A stretch of DNA of 64,000 bases, from contig JADJUJ010000001.1 in NCBI GenBank assembly GCA_016710765.1, positions 609,341-673,340 of the forward strand, written 5' to 3'. Under the pieces are notes generated by a model. That model ran no database searches, had not been told where the DNA came from, and was given only the letters and a program-made list of their open reading frames with translations. This DNA is from Lewinellaceae bacterium. Lineage in GTDB: Bacteria > Bacteroidota > Bacteroidia > Chitinophagales > Saprospiraceae. The translations under genes were made by a program, and so were the position numbers. Of the stretch, positions 46,645 through 56,049 are shown piece by piece. Position 1 is the first letter of the stretch, and each line of letters opens with the position of its first letter.

Positions 46645-46806
46645 CGATTGCCATCATCCTAAATGGCATTGGTACACACATTTTATCCACCATTTATGGA
46701 AAAGCAATGGTACTAAAGACTTGCGGTAGGGGGAGATTGGGCAGGATTCCCGATGGAGAACACTACAACAGTGCCAGGAAAAGGGGCAGATTATTGGTAC
46801 TAAATC

Positions 46807-46844
46807 AAATGCGCCATTCTCGGTCGATCCGGAATGGCGCATTT
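46807..46844 (-). terminator. Terminator of the second ECF sigma gene
   Basis: A perfect 13-bp stem, AAATGCGCCATTC (46807-46819) with GAATGGCGCATTT (46832-46844), and a 12-nt loop, 30 bp past the sigma gene stop. On the minus strand it runs into a TTTGATTTAG tail. Confidence 0.75.
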
Positions 46845-46873
46845 AGAAGGTTGCGAAAAGCGTATTTCGCAGG

Positions 46874-47449
46874 CTATTGGAGGACAACTTCTCTTTCAGC
46901 CATTATTTTACGGATATTGATGAGGGCATAGCGCATACGGCCCAGCGCAGTGTTGATGCTTACGCGGGTAAGGCCAGCGATTTCTTTGAAGCTCATGTCG
47001 GCATAGTGGCGCAAAATGACAACTTCACGTTGTTCTGGGGGCAGAGCGTCCACCAAACTACGGATGCGGTTGTGTGTCTCACTGCGCATAATCAGTGTTT
47101 CAGGACTGTCATCGCTCAAACGCAGCACCTCGAAAATATCAAAATCTTCGGTTGGGTTAATGTGGGAGCGGCGCTTGTTACGGCGGTGATAATCCACGCA
47201 CATGTTGTAGGCAATTCGCATGGCCCATTGAACAAACTTACCTTCGTGGTTGTACTTTCCACGACGCAAGGTGTCAATAATCTTGATAAAGACTTCTTGA
47301 AAGATGTCTTCAGCAAGAGACTGGTCCTTAACGAACAAGTAAATAGAAGTGTAAATTTTGGATTTGTAGCGCTTCAGAAGGGTTTCGAAGGCTTGTTCAT
47401 CACCATCTACGTAACGAGCGATAAGCTCTTGATCATTGAGCATTGGCAT
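46874..47449 (-). CDS. Sigma-70 family (ECF) RNA polymerase sigma factor, conserved Bacteroidota type
   Basis: About 191 residues from ATG 47449 (MPMLNDQELIARYVDGDEQA); ATG 47443 or 47458 is also possible. Region 2: SIYLFVKDQSLAEDIFQEVF and WAMRIAYNMCVDYHRRNKRR. Region 4: LPPEQREVVILRHYADMSFK and SINTALGRMRYALINIRK. This close match to the single-copy sigma factor found in nearly all Bacteroidota, with no anti-sigma gene beside it, points to a general regulator rather than a niche pair. It is preceded by a 383-bp AT-rich regulatory gap shared with the divergent CorC gene. Confidence 0.9.
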   Translation of the reverse strand: MPMLNDQELIARYVDGDEQAFETLLKRYKSKIYTSIYLFVKDQSLAEDIFQEVFIKIIDTLRRGKYNHEGKFVQWAMRIAYNMCVDYHRRNKRRSHINPTEDFDIFEVLRLSDDSPETLIMRSETHNRIRSLVDALPPEQREVVILRHYADMSFKEIAGLTRVSINTALGRMRYALINIRKIMAEREVVLQ

Positions 47450-47670
47450 AACTTGCATGAGCACAGCGTTTAGTTTGCTGATTACCAAAAAAACTTTATT
47501 ATTTATTTGGTGTACAAGTTTAAGCCAATAAGCAAATATAATTTTGAGTGATGGTGTTTGACTAGTGCGTCATTTTCTGTTGCCAAAAGTATGCGATTAT
47601 TGTATGTGAACCAAAACTTTTTTTAAAATTTAACATATTTTAACAAGAAATGAGGCAGCGGATTAAAACT

Positions 47671-47704
47671 TTGCACGTAGAATGGTCAAATAGCGGTACT
47701 TTTG
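47671..47704 (+). promoter_or_regulatory. Putative promoter of the CorC-type gene
   Basis: TTG at 47671-47673, 23 bp, then TACTTTTG at 47697-47704, implying a leader of about 120 nt before ATG 47833. The rest of 47450-47832 is AT-rich and holds no gene that I can support. Confidence 0.5.
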
Positions 47705-47832
47705 CCCAACACATCATACAAATTAGGCTTTTAAAAATCAAAACAGCACATTCCGCCATCAGAAACAGGGTATTACGGCCTGGTACCAATGTCTGAAATC
47801 AATATTAAAGCGGAATAAAGTGCTTCTAGCGC

Positions 47833-49122
47833 ATGGAAATTGCCATAATTCTCGTCCTTATCGTCGTCCATGGTTTTTTGGTATTGGGCGAAATAGCATT
47901 AATTACAACAAAACGATCCCGACTGGAGAGTGAAAAGATGAAAGGCAACGTCAACGCTGCCATAGCCATCAATTTGCTCGATAACATCGACAACTATCTG
48001 TCCGCTATGCAGATTGGCATCACCCTGATTAGCATCATTGAAGGTGCTTATGGTGGTGTAGCCATCGGAGCCTATCTTGCACCGGTAATTGAAATGATAC
48101 CCAGTTTGGCGGAATATGCAGAAAAAATTTCCATTGCTATAGTGGTTACCATTATTACGTATCTTTCGTTAATCATCGGTGAGCTTGCTCCCAAATATAT
48201 CGGGATACAATACGCTGATAAGCTGGCGCTGAACTTTGCGCCCTTGATGCACTTTATCACCAGGTTGACGGGCCCCATTTCCCGATTCCTGAGTTGGTCT
48301 ACCAAAATGTTCATGCGTATGCTGTTCATCAAACCGAATGAACAGCAAAACATTTCAGAGGAAGAGATCAAGCTGATGGTCAAAATGGCCAACCAGCAAG
48401 GGGTTTTGGAGCAAAAGGAAAGCGAGTTTATTCAGAATATTCTCCGGTTTGCCGATCGCGACGCTTACACCATCATGACCCACCGGAACGACGTGGAGTG
48501 GCTTGATATCAACAGCAGCGCAGAAGAAAACGATCGCATCTTGATGGAAAGTGGTTTCACTAAATTCTTGGTTTGTGAGGACTCCATCGAAAATATCCTT
48601 GGGGTTGTCAAGCTTCGAGATTACATTGAACAACGCAACCGAAAAGAGTTTAACCTTCGCAATATTCTTTCTTCACCGCTTTACGTGCCGGAGTCCATGA
48701 GTGGGCTCAAACTGTTGGAACGCTTCCGTACAGAACGGAACTATTTTGCCGTCGTGGTGGATGAATACGGCTCCTTGCAGGGTATCATTACGCTCCACGA
48801 TTTAACCGAGAATATCTTCGGTGCGCTGCCTGATCTTGACGACCCTGAGGGCCCGGCCATTGTGCTGCGTGAAGATGGCAGTTATTTGATCGACGGCACC
48901 ATTCCGATCGACGAGCTGCGCGAAGCGGTCAACCTCAAAGCCTTTGACATTGAAGAGGCCGACTATTCCACCCTCGCAGGGTTTATACTTTTTACCCGAA
49001 GCGAGATACCTAAAGTTGGCGACTACTTTATTGCCGAAGGCTATCGATTTGAAATTATCGATATGGACAAGAGTAAAATTGACAAAGTGTTGATTACCAA
49101 ATTGAAGGAAGACGGAGAATAA
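47833..49122 (+). CDS. CNNM/CorC (HlyC-like) family transporter
   Basis: A 429-residue protein. An N-terminal CNNM/DUF21 membrane domain (about 1-190, VLGEIALITTKRSRLESEKM, then IIGELAPKYIGIQYADK) is followed by a CBS pair (about 200-330, YTIMTHRNDVEWLDI, FAVVVDEYGSLQGIITLHD) and a C-terminal CorC_HlyC domain (about 345-425, DGSYLIDGTIPIDELREA). Family members export Mg2+ or Co2+, or regulate it; the haemolysin name is historical. It stands alone on the plus strand. Confidence 0.92.
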   Translation: MEIAIILVLIVVHGFLVLGEIALITTKRSRLESEKMKGNVNAAIAINLLDNIDNYLSAMQIGITLISIIEGAYGGVAIGAYLAPVIEMIPSLAEYAEKISIAIVVTIITYLSLIIGELAPKYIGIQYADKLALNFAPLMHFITRLTGPISRFLSWSTKMFMRMLFIKPNEQQNISEEEIKLMVKMANQQGVLEQKESEFIQNILRFADRDAYTIMTHRNDVEWLDINSSAEENDRILMESGFTKFLVCEDSIENILGVVKLRDYIEQRNRKEFNLRNILSSPLYVPESMSGLKLLERFRTERNYFAVVVDEYGSLQGIITLHDLTENIFGALPDLDDPEGPAIVLREDGSYLIDGTIPIDELREAVNLKAFDIEEADYSTLAGFILFTRSEIPKVGDYFIAEGYRFEIIDMDKSKIDKVLITKLKEDGE

Positions 49123-49181
49123 ACCTGAAATTCCCACACAATAAGTATCTTAGAGCAATCAATCATTCAAATTGTGTGCTC

Positions 49182-50476
49182 ATGGCCCGTTCTATTCTTC
49201 TTGGATTGTTGTTTTTATTTCTGTCCCTTCAACTTCAGGCGCAGCTGTTCGTTGATACCATGTATTACGCCCCAGAGGATCTCATCATGGACTTTTTTCA
49301 GGGTTCCTGTGTAGATATCTTGTCGGTCGAATACAATGGTGAGTCCACACAGAGTACCTTTTTTGAAGGATCACAAAGTGGCCTTGGAATTAATGCCGGC
49401 ATCATATTGGCCACAGGGGCTGCCGCTGTAGCCGTGGGTCCAAACAACGTTGACAATGCCGCCATGGGATTTGGCAATACTACACCCGACCCGCTCATTC
49501 AGGCAATTGCCAATGGCGGTTCTTCTTTTGACCGCTGCAAATACCATCTTCAGCTTATTCCACACACGGATTCCATTGGATTTAAATATGTTTTTGGCTC
49601 GGAGGAATATTGCGAATACGTGGGCTCCCAGTTTAACGATGTTTTTGGCTTTTGGATTCAGGGCCCGGGCTTTCCCGACCCAACAAACATAGCACTTATC
49701 CCAAATCCGTCAGCAATACCGGTTTCCATCAACAACGTCAATAACATCAGCAATTCCGACTTTTACATCAACAATACGCCTGCGACGGGAGTGCTTTGTG
49801 CTTCCGACCCGGCTACGGGTATTGCAGTTGATTATGTACAGTTTGATGGACTTACCACGGTACTCACAGCGTATGCACAAGTAGTACCGGATTCAAGTTA
49901 TGATATCTGGATTGCCGTGAGCGATATCAGCGATGGTATTTACGACTCGGGTGTTTTTCTCAGTGTTGAAAGCCTTTGTGGCGACAGCCTTTTGAGTCCT
50001 ATTGCAGCATTCAACACCATCAGCAATGGCAATACCGTCAAGCTCAGCAATGCCACCAAATACGCCACCAAATGGCATTGGAATTTTGGTGATGGGAGCA
50101 CTTCTGATGAGCGGTTTCCTACCCATCAATTCCCTGATCTCCTGGGGCAAACTTATCAGGTAAGCCTGGTGGCATCCAATTATTGCTGTTCTGATACCAG
50201 CCTGTTGTATGTCGGAACCAGCGCTTCCGGTGCAGTGCGGGAAACGGGCTTCAAAGTTTATCCTACCCATTTTCAGGATGAGCTGCGCATTGAAGTGCCA
50301 GGAGGAAATTTTGGCGGGGGCTGGCTGAGCCTTTACAATGTTACCGGCATACCGGTGCTTCAGCAACGGCTGGATGGCAATACACTATTGCAGACGGGTC
50401 ATCTTCCTGCCGGGGTTTATACCTTAACCATAAAGAGCGTTACAGGTGCAATATGGACGGGAAGAGTGATCAATAA
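49182..50476 (+). CDS. Choice-of-anchor L domain protein with PKD and T9SS sorting domains (frameshift at end)
   Basis: About 431 residues from ATG 49182, with a signal peptide (MARSILLGLLFLFLSLQLQA). Residues about 30-265 are a choice-of-anchor L domain (GINAGIILATGAAAVAVGPN and GSEEYCEYVGSQFNDVFGF). A PKD domain follows (about 275-345, WHWNFGDGSTSDERF), then a type A sorting domain (VYPTHFQDELRIEV, HLPAGVYTLTIKS). The open frame runs to 50558 through a terminator hairpin; adding one base near 50473 gives WTGRVI, one Lys/Asn and TAA at 50474-50476, the normal end. Surface-exposed or secreted adhesin-like protein; ligand unknown. Confidence 0.82.
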
Positions 50477-50478
50477 AA

Positions 50479-50512
50479 AGAGGAATTGCCGGGCTTGCCC
50501 AACAATTCCTCT
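50479..50512 (-). terminator. Terminator between convergent genes
   Basis: A perfect 10-bp stem, AGAGGAATTG (50479-50488) with CAATTCCTCT (50503-50512), with a nested GGGC/GCCC. An A-run on the left gives a T tail for the minus-strand phosphorylase gene. The hairpin lies inside the spurious tail of the T9SS frame, which supports an earlier stop there. Confidence 0.75.
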
Positions 50513-50535
50513 AAGGGATAGTACACTTATTCCGC

Positions 50536-53099
50536 CTAGAGCCAGCGCAACAGGTTAAAATCCTGTCGGTTGGGCAGCAGCGGATGTTGTGGGAACATCC
50601 GGAAACCATATTCAAAAACGCCAGAGGTTTGCGGTTGTATATCACAGGTGTATTGCGCATTGGTTCCGTGCGACTGGCTGAGTTGCATGGGGTACATTGC
50701 GGCAATTTCTAGTTCTGTTTCGGATTTCCGACGGAAGAAAACCAGTTCCACACCGATATCTTCTGCCCGTAATTCGATCAAATTAAGGGTGATGGATGCC
50801 TTGAAATGGTCTCCCAGCGGTAGGGAATGGTTAAAAGTATCGGGGGCATTCAATTCCACGACTTCGATGACTTCCCAAACGTTACGCACACGCTTTTTCC
50901 ATTGAAGCAAATCGCGCAGGGGCTTGAAATCGTTATTCTTCAGGGCAAGGCTGCGCTTCCACAATTTTCCATAAAAGCGCTCCTGGTAATCATCCAGCAT
51001 ACGTTTCATGACAAACTGGGGGGCGGTTTCTGCAATGGTATTTTTGATATGGCTTACCCAACTTTTACTGACGCCATGTTCGTCCTGATCGTAATAGCTG
51101 GGCACAATGTCGTTTTCCAGTATGTTGTAAATGGTTTCGGCATCCAGTTCGTTTTGCAGATCTGCATTGGGGTAGGTTTCCTTGTCACTTAAAGCCCACC
51201 CGGCGCCGGGGCGATAACCTTCTACCCACCATCCATCAAGGACGGAGAAGTTCATGACACCGTTCATCACGGCTTTCATACCACTGGTACCACTGGCCTC
51301 TTTGGGGCGGGTTGGGTTGTTAAGCCATACGTCGACACCTTGCACCAGTAGTTTGGCCATTTCCATACTGTAGTTTTCCAGGAAAATTACCCGGCCCTTA
51401 AAGTTGGGGTTGGTGGTGGTGTTGTATATAAAACGTATGAACTCTTGTCCTCCCTTATCAGCAGGGTGTGCTTTGCCTGCGAAAAGGAAAATAACTGGTT
51501 TGTCGGTATTGTTGACGATTTCTGCCAGGCGTTCTTCGTTGGAGAACAGCAGCGTTGCACGCTTATAGGTAGCAAAACGGCGGGCAAACCCGATGACAAG
51601 GGCATCTTCCCGGATCGCTTTTACGATTTCAAAAATAGTGCGGGGGTTTTCGCCGCGTCGGGCCAGGTCGTCCTGGAGGTTGATACGCACCCAATCGAGG
51701 AGCCGTTTTTTGAGTTTACGGCGAATGTGCATGATCTCGGCATCCGGGACCGTGTGAATTTTTTTCCAGAATTTGTTGTTGGACTGGTCTTCAAAAAAGC
51801 CTTTTCCAAAGGTTTTCTGAAATAAATCGTGCCATTCCCAGGCTACCCAGGTATCAAAATGCACACTATTCGTTACATAACTGATGAACAGCTCGGAATA
51901 GTTGAACTCAGGGTACAGGTAGTTGAACATTTTCTGGCTAACCTCTCCGTGAAGCTTACTCACGCCATTAACCGCATTGCTGCAGCGAATTGCAAGGTGG
52001 CTCACCGAAAAGATTTCCTCATGGTTTTCGGCATCCTTTCGGCCGATGGCCAGCAGATCATTCCAGGAAAGATCCAGTGCAAAGGTGTATTCGAAAATAT
52101 AGTTGCGGAGGAGCGATTCCGGAAAAGTATCGTGTCCTGCAGGCACGGGAGTATGGGTGGTGAACAACTGGGTTGAGCGCACCACTTCCAGGGCTTCGGG
52201 ATAGCCTGAGTCCTTTTTCTGAGATGTAATTTTTTAAACGCTCAAGGCTCAAAAATGCGGCATGGCCTTCGTTCAAATGGTATAAATCGGGACTAATGTT
52301 AAGCGCTTTCAGCGCGCGCACACCGCCAATGCCCAAAAGCAATTCCTGCCGCAGCCTGTTTTCGTTGTCGCCGCCGTACAGTTGGTGCGTAATGGAGCGG
52401 TCCTCCCAGCGGTTGTCGTCGATATCCGTGTCCAGCAAATAAAGCGGCATACGGCCAACCTGCAGCAGCCAAACTTTGGCCCAAACCGTGCGTCCGTCAA
52501 GGTTGAGGTTGATTTTTATCCAATCGCCGTTTTCGTTACGGGCCGGCGCCAGGGGGAGTTGGGTGAAGCTGGCGGGGTCGAGGTGGTGAATCTGCTCTCC
52601 GTGCAAGGAGATGGATTGCTGGAAGTAGCCATAGCGGTACATGAGTCCGACGGCAACAAAATTTACATTCCGGTCGCTGATTTCCTTCAGGTAGTCGCCC
52701 GCCAAAACGCCCAGACCACCAGAGTACAGCCTAAGGCTTTGGTGGAGCCCGTACTCCATGCAGAAATAAGCAATTTTCGGATCGGTTTGGACAGGTGTTA
52801 GCTTGCATATAATCCTTAAAGGATTTGTAAACCGATTTCATTTGGGCCATAAACGTTTTGTCGGCCAGTAACTCGGTGGTTTTTTCAATGCTAAGTTCTT
52901 CCAGCAGTGCAACCGGGTTGTAATTGAAGGCAACAAATTGTTCCGGGTCGATGCTTTTAAACAGGTCGATAGCATCGTGGTTCCAGGACCACCATAGGTT
53001 GTGGGCCAGTTCGGTGAGTGGAGCAAGTCCTTCCGGGAGTTTGGGTTCTATAAAAATGCGCTTTAATCGGGCGCCATTTTCTATTAAATTTCCAACCAT
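50536..53099 (-). CDS. glgP: Alpha-glucan (glycogen) phosphorylase, GT35 family (two frame breaks)
   Basis: The start ATG 53099 gives MVGNLIENGARLKRIFIEPK. The protein needs removal of one extra base near 52798 (linking SFKDYMQ to TPVQTDPKIAYFCMEYG) and one extra A in the A5 run near 52220 (linking NYISEK to DSGYPEALEVVRSTQLF). The result has 853 residues, usual for this alpha-glucan phosphorylase subgroup. LYSGGLGVLAGDYLKEISD and LNEGHAAFLSLERL mark the N-terminal domain, and RPKEASGTSGMKAVMNG is the pyridoxal-phosphate site with the Lys. It releases glucose-1-phosphate from glycogen or maltodextrin. It is monocistronic. Confidence 0.9.
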
Positions 53100-53251
53100 A
53101 TTATTGATAAAAACTTTAATTTTCCATTTCAAAAATTTGAAAACGGGCCGAAAGGTAAAGTATTTTACAGACACTTCGTGTATTTTTGACATAAAGTGAA
53201 AGTGGTGGTGACGATAAGTTGTAAAATGTGATTGAATCTTTCTAGGGCGTT

Positions 53252-54238
53252 TTGAAAATAGAAGCGGCCCGTTTTGTTCATATTGGCCGAAAAGTCAGGT
53301 TTTTATCCGAGTCAGGAGAATCTGGCAGGATCAGCAAAAAGTACTTATCAACCCTGGGTCATACCATTGCGCATATATCCTGCACGCTACCGGATAGCAG
53401 TCAATACCAGCAGTGGGTAAGTTTTTCCGGTAAGAATTATTCTGCAACAGGATTCAATCTGATTTTTAAAGAAAAAACGGGGATGGGGCTATTGTTCCAC
53501 AATTACCCTGGTGGATACCTGATCAAGGGGGAGGAAAATGTTAAAAGGTTGATTTATTACACGGGCTTCGACAGGAAGGAGAAGGCCGGAAGGGACCTTT
53601 TTCCAAGGTATCTGCAACTTGAGATCGGGTGTCGGCAGTGTGAAGATATCAAGGCAATAGTTGATTTTTACGACCAATATCATGCGCTGGACAAAGAAAT
53701 AGGTTCGGCGGTGAACGCTGCAGACAGCGTTGACAGGCTTTATTTTACCAGTAATATTGACCCTTATGAAGCATACACCCGTAAAAAGCAAACAGGAGAG
53801 GGTATGGTTGGCGGAGGTTGTGCCCCTTTTGGGGTCGCCCTTCTTAAGGTCAGCGGATTGTATGACACTAGATGCGAAACACGTTGGATCCGGCCAATTA
53901 CCATTTCTCAAAATCTGACCGGTGAACTTGGAAAGGTATCTCCCTGGTCGCTCATCCTTGGCCGGAAAGGCAACCAATGGGTTTGGAATGGGTTTCAGAA
54001 TTCCAGTCTTCGTTCTTATGACCCAGACCTTATCTGGCATTACATTGGTGAGGTTATGGGAGAAAATGCCGACGAAAGTACTTTGGGCCAGAACGAATTG
54101 GGCCCTTGGAACACAAGTTCCGGGTTGCCCCTGACCATTTTCCGCAACGCACCCATCACCTTGCAAGACAATGGGGGCAGACCGGGAAGAAGAAAAGATG
54201 AAGTGATGGTGGAAGGCGTCCGTTTACAAAAACAGTAA
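53252..54238 (+). CDS. Conserved protein of unknown function
   Basis: A 328-residue open frame starting at TTG 53252 (a TAG precedes it in frame), so the true start is uncertain and may be lost by a frame error; the first Met is at residue 77. It has no clear signal peptide. Features are SLTLGH-like LSTLGHTIAHISCTLPD, then GFNLIFKEKTGMGLLFHNYP, LQLEIGCRQCEDIKAIVDFY and GMVGGGCAPFGVALLKVSGL with a possible functional Cys. The combination of a Gly-rich Cys motif and conserved His (LIWHYIGEVMG) would suit a cysteine-peptidase-like fold, but I cannot name a family. It is divergent from glgP. Confidence 0.5.
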   Translation: MKIEAARFVHIGRKVRFLSESGESGRISKKYLSTLGHTIAHISCTLPDSSQYQQWVSFSGKNYSATGFNLIFKEKTGMGLLFHNYPGGYLIKGEENVKRLIYYTGFDRKEKAGRDLFPRYLQLEIGCRQCEDIKAIVDFYDQYHALDKEIGSAVNAADSVDRLYFTSNIDPYEAYTRKKQTGEGMVGGGCAPFGVALLKVSGLYDTRCETRWIRPITISQNLTGELGKVSPWSLILGRKGNQWVWNGFQNSSLRSYDPDLIWHYIGEVMGENADESTLGQNELGPWNTSSGLPLTIFRNAPITLQDNGGRPGRRKDEVMVEGVRLQKQ

Positions 54239-54277
54239 ACGGGTGTTTCCAATCAGATATTTTTGTAACATTTGAGC

Positions 54278-54517
54278 ATGGATCAATCTTCTTACAGTTT
54301 ACCCAAAATATTGATCATAACTGGTGTAGTTTTGATCATACTGGGTGTGTTGTGGTGGGCTGTGGGTGACCGCTTATCCTGGTTGGGTCGCCTGCCTGGC
54401 GACATTAGAATTGAGCGGGAAAATTTCAGGTTTTATTTTCCCATCACCACCATGATCCTGGCCAGCATGCTGCTTAATTTACTCTTCCGTGTGCTGCGTT
54501 GGATGTGGAACATCTGA
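54278..54517 (+). CDS. DUF2905 family small membrane protein
   Basis: A 79-residue protein from ATG 54278 with two membrane helices (about 12-30 and 53-75) joined by the family motif LGRLPGDIRIERENFRFYFP. It is a conserved small inner-membrane protein of unknown role. It sits 128 bp upstream of rpsF but is separated from it by the rpsF promoter. Confidence 0.88.
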   Translation: MDQSSYSLPKILIITGVVLIILGVLWWAVGDRLSWLGRLPGDIRIERENFRFYFPITTMILASMLLNLLFRVLRWMWNI

Positions 54518-54566
54518 ATGCGGCCACAAACAACCTATAACCAGCTCATTTTCAAGGAATAAACAT

Positions 54567-54598
54567 TTTGTAAATTCAATGCGAATGATTACCTTTGC
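54567..54598 (+). promoter_or_regulatory. rpsF-rpsR-rplI operon promoter
   Basis: TTTG at 54567-54570, 19 bp, TACCTTTG at 54591-54598 when counted from T54590: a full match to the Bacteroidota consensus. The leader to the rpsF ATG is about 40 nt and contains a GACCGC-TTTTT-GCGG hairpin (54600-54613), possibly the S6/S18 autoregulatory site. Confidence 0.65.
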
Positions 54599-54645
54599 GA
54601 CCGCTTTTTGCGGATGTTCTTTTATTATTACACAACTTATTGAAA

Positions 54646-55062
54646 ATGAGACATTACGAAGTCACCTTCATCGTAGATCCAGTGCTGTCGGGCGATGAAG
54701 TTAAATCGACAGCAGAACAAATCCAAAATGAGTTGAAAGGGTATGGTGCTAACATTGTAGCCGTCGATGAGATCGGGCTCAAGACGTTAGCCTATCAGAT
54801 CAACAAACGCTCTTCGGGCGTGTACTTTGGTGTTGAGTTTGCTTGCGAAGCTGCCGAGTGGATGGGCAAGTTTGAACTGAACCTGAAGCGCAACGAGCGA
54901 ATCCTGCGTTTTTTGACGGTTAAACTCGACAAGTACGGTATTAAGTACAACGACGACAAGCGCAACGGGCGCATCGGCAAGAAAAAAGAGGTTGCAGCAC
55001 CTGCTGAAGCCCCGGCTCCTGCTCCCGGCGTAGTTGATCTCGACGCTGATGCCGAAGTTTAA
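54646..55062 (+). CDS. rpsF: 30S ribosomal protein S6
   Basis: A 138-residue protein from ATG 54646 (MRHYEVTFIVDPVLSGDEVK), with the S6 ferredoxin-like fold pattern (LKTLAYQINKRSSGVYFGVE, RNERILRFLTVKLDKYG). It ends in a Lys- then Ala/Pro-rich tail, usual in Bacteroidota S6. It binds S18 in the 30S platform. It is the first gene of the S6-S18-L9 operon; no ssb gene is inserted, unlike in Bacillus and many other bacteria. Confidence 0.97.
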   Translation: MRHYEVTFIVDPVLSGDEVKSTAEQIQNELKGYGANIVAVDEIGLKTLAYQINKRSSGVYFGVEFACEAAEWMGKFELNLKRNERILRFLTVKLDKYGIKYNDDKRNGRIGKKKEVAAPAEAPAPAPGVVDLDADAEV

Positions 55063-55104
55063 TCACCAAACCCTATCCTTTCACAACAAAATTTTACCAG
55101 CAAT

Positions 55105-55374
55105 ATGGCTGCTTCACGCGAAGATGTAAAGTTCCTCAGCAATCCGAAAATCGGACTGAATCGCAAAAAATACTGCCGTTTCCGCAAGTTTGGTATTAAG
55201 TATATCGACTACAAAGACACGGAGTTCCTGACCCAGTTTATCAATGAGCAAGGCAAACTGCTGCCACGCCGTATCACCGGCAACAGCCTCAAGTACCAGC
55301 GCCGTGTATCAACCGCTGTTAAGCGTGCACGTCACCTGGGCTTCTTGCCTTTCATTGGCGATATGCTGAAATAA
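55105..55374 (+). CDS. rpsR: 30S ribosomal protein S18
   Basis: An 89-residue basic protein with YCRFRKFGIKYIDYKDTEFL and the closing LKYQRRVSTAVKRARHLGFL, the S18 signature. It binds the S6 partner encoded 42 bp upstream and 16S rRNA. Confidence 0.97.
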   Translation: MAASREDVKFLSNPKIGLNRKKYCRFRKFGIKYIDYKDTEFLTQFINEQGKLLPRRITGNSLKYQRRVSTAVKRARHLGFLPFIGDMLK

Positions 55375-55426
55375 AAAATCTGTTCAGGAACACTCTATTT
55401 TTTCACACAACACATTACTCATTGTC

Positions 55427-55876
55427 ATGGATGTAATTTTGCTCCAACATATCGACAAAGTTGGCGACAAGCATGATGTCGTTAAAGTAAAAGACGGTTA
55501 CGGCCGTAATTTCCTGATTCCACAGGGAATGGCTATCATCGCCAACAAATCCAATCTCGCACGTCTGGACGGCATGAAAATGCAAAATGCCAAGAAAGAA
55601 TCTGCTAAAGTGGATATTTACAAGGGCTACGCCGCGAAAATCGCTGGCGCCAGTCTGAAACTCAGCGCAAAAGCTGGTGAAAGCGGCCGTCTGTTTGGAT
55701 CTGTCACTGTACAGCACCTGTTAGACGCCATTAAAGCGCTGGATGTTGAAATCGAAAAGCGCCACATTCAAATGCCGGAAGAAGTTAAAGAACTTGGTTC
55801 TTACACGGCAACGATTACCTATCATCCGGAAGTTTCGGTGGAGGCAAACTTTGAAGTGGTTGCAGCGGACAACTAA
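55427..55876 (+). CDS. rplI: 50S ribosomal protein L9
   Basis: A 149-residue protein with the L9 N-terminal motif (LLQHIDKVGDKHDVVKVKDG, then YGRNFLIPQGMA), a long connecting helix and the C-terminal KLFGSV-like domain (GRLFGSVTVQHLLDAIKAL). It binds 23S rRNA near the L1 stalk. It is the last gene of the operon and is followed by a strong terminator. Confidence 0.97.
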   Translation: MDVILLQHIDKVGDKHDVVKVKDGYGRNFLIPQGMAIIANKSNLARLDGMKMQNAKKESAKVDIYKGYAAKIAGASLKLSAKAGESGRLFGSVTVQHLLDAIKALDVEIEKRHIQMPEEVKELGSYTATITYHPEVSVEANFEVVAADN

Positions 55877-55931
55877 TTTCGCAGGGTACTAACTGGTTCG
55901 CCAGATGAAATGCCCAGTAGATATCTTAATG

Positions 55932-55968
55932 AAAAGCAAAACCGGTGCTACATCGGTTTTGCTTTTTT
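55932..55968 (+). terminator. Terminator of the ribosomal operon
   Basis: A perfect 13-bp stem, AAAAGCAAAACCG (55932-55944) with CGGTTTTGCTTTT (55954-55966), followed by further T. Confidence 0.85.
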
Positions 55969-56049
55969 ATTTTATGTGTTATTGGGGTTAGTTTTGCATT
56001 ATGAACAGCAAGGCTCTGGAGGCTTTGCTGTTTTTAACGTCTAGAGCTT

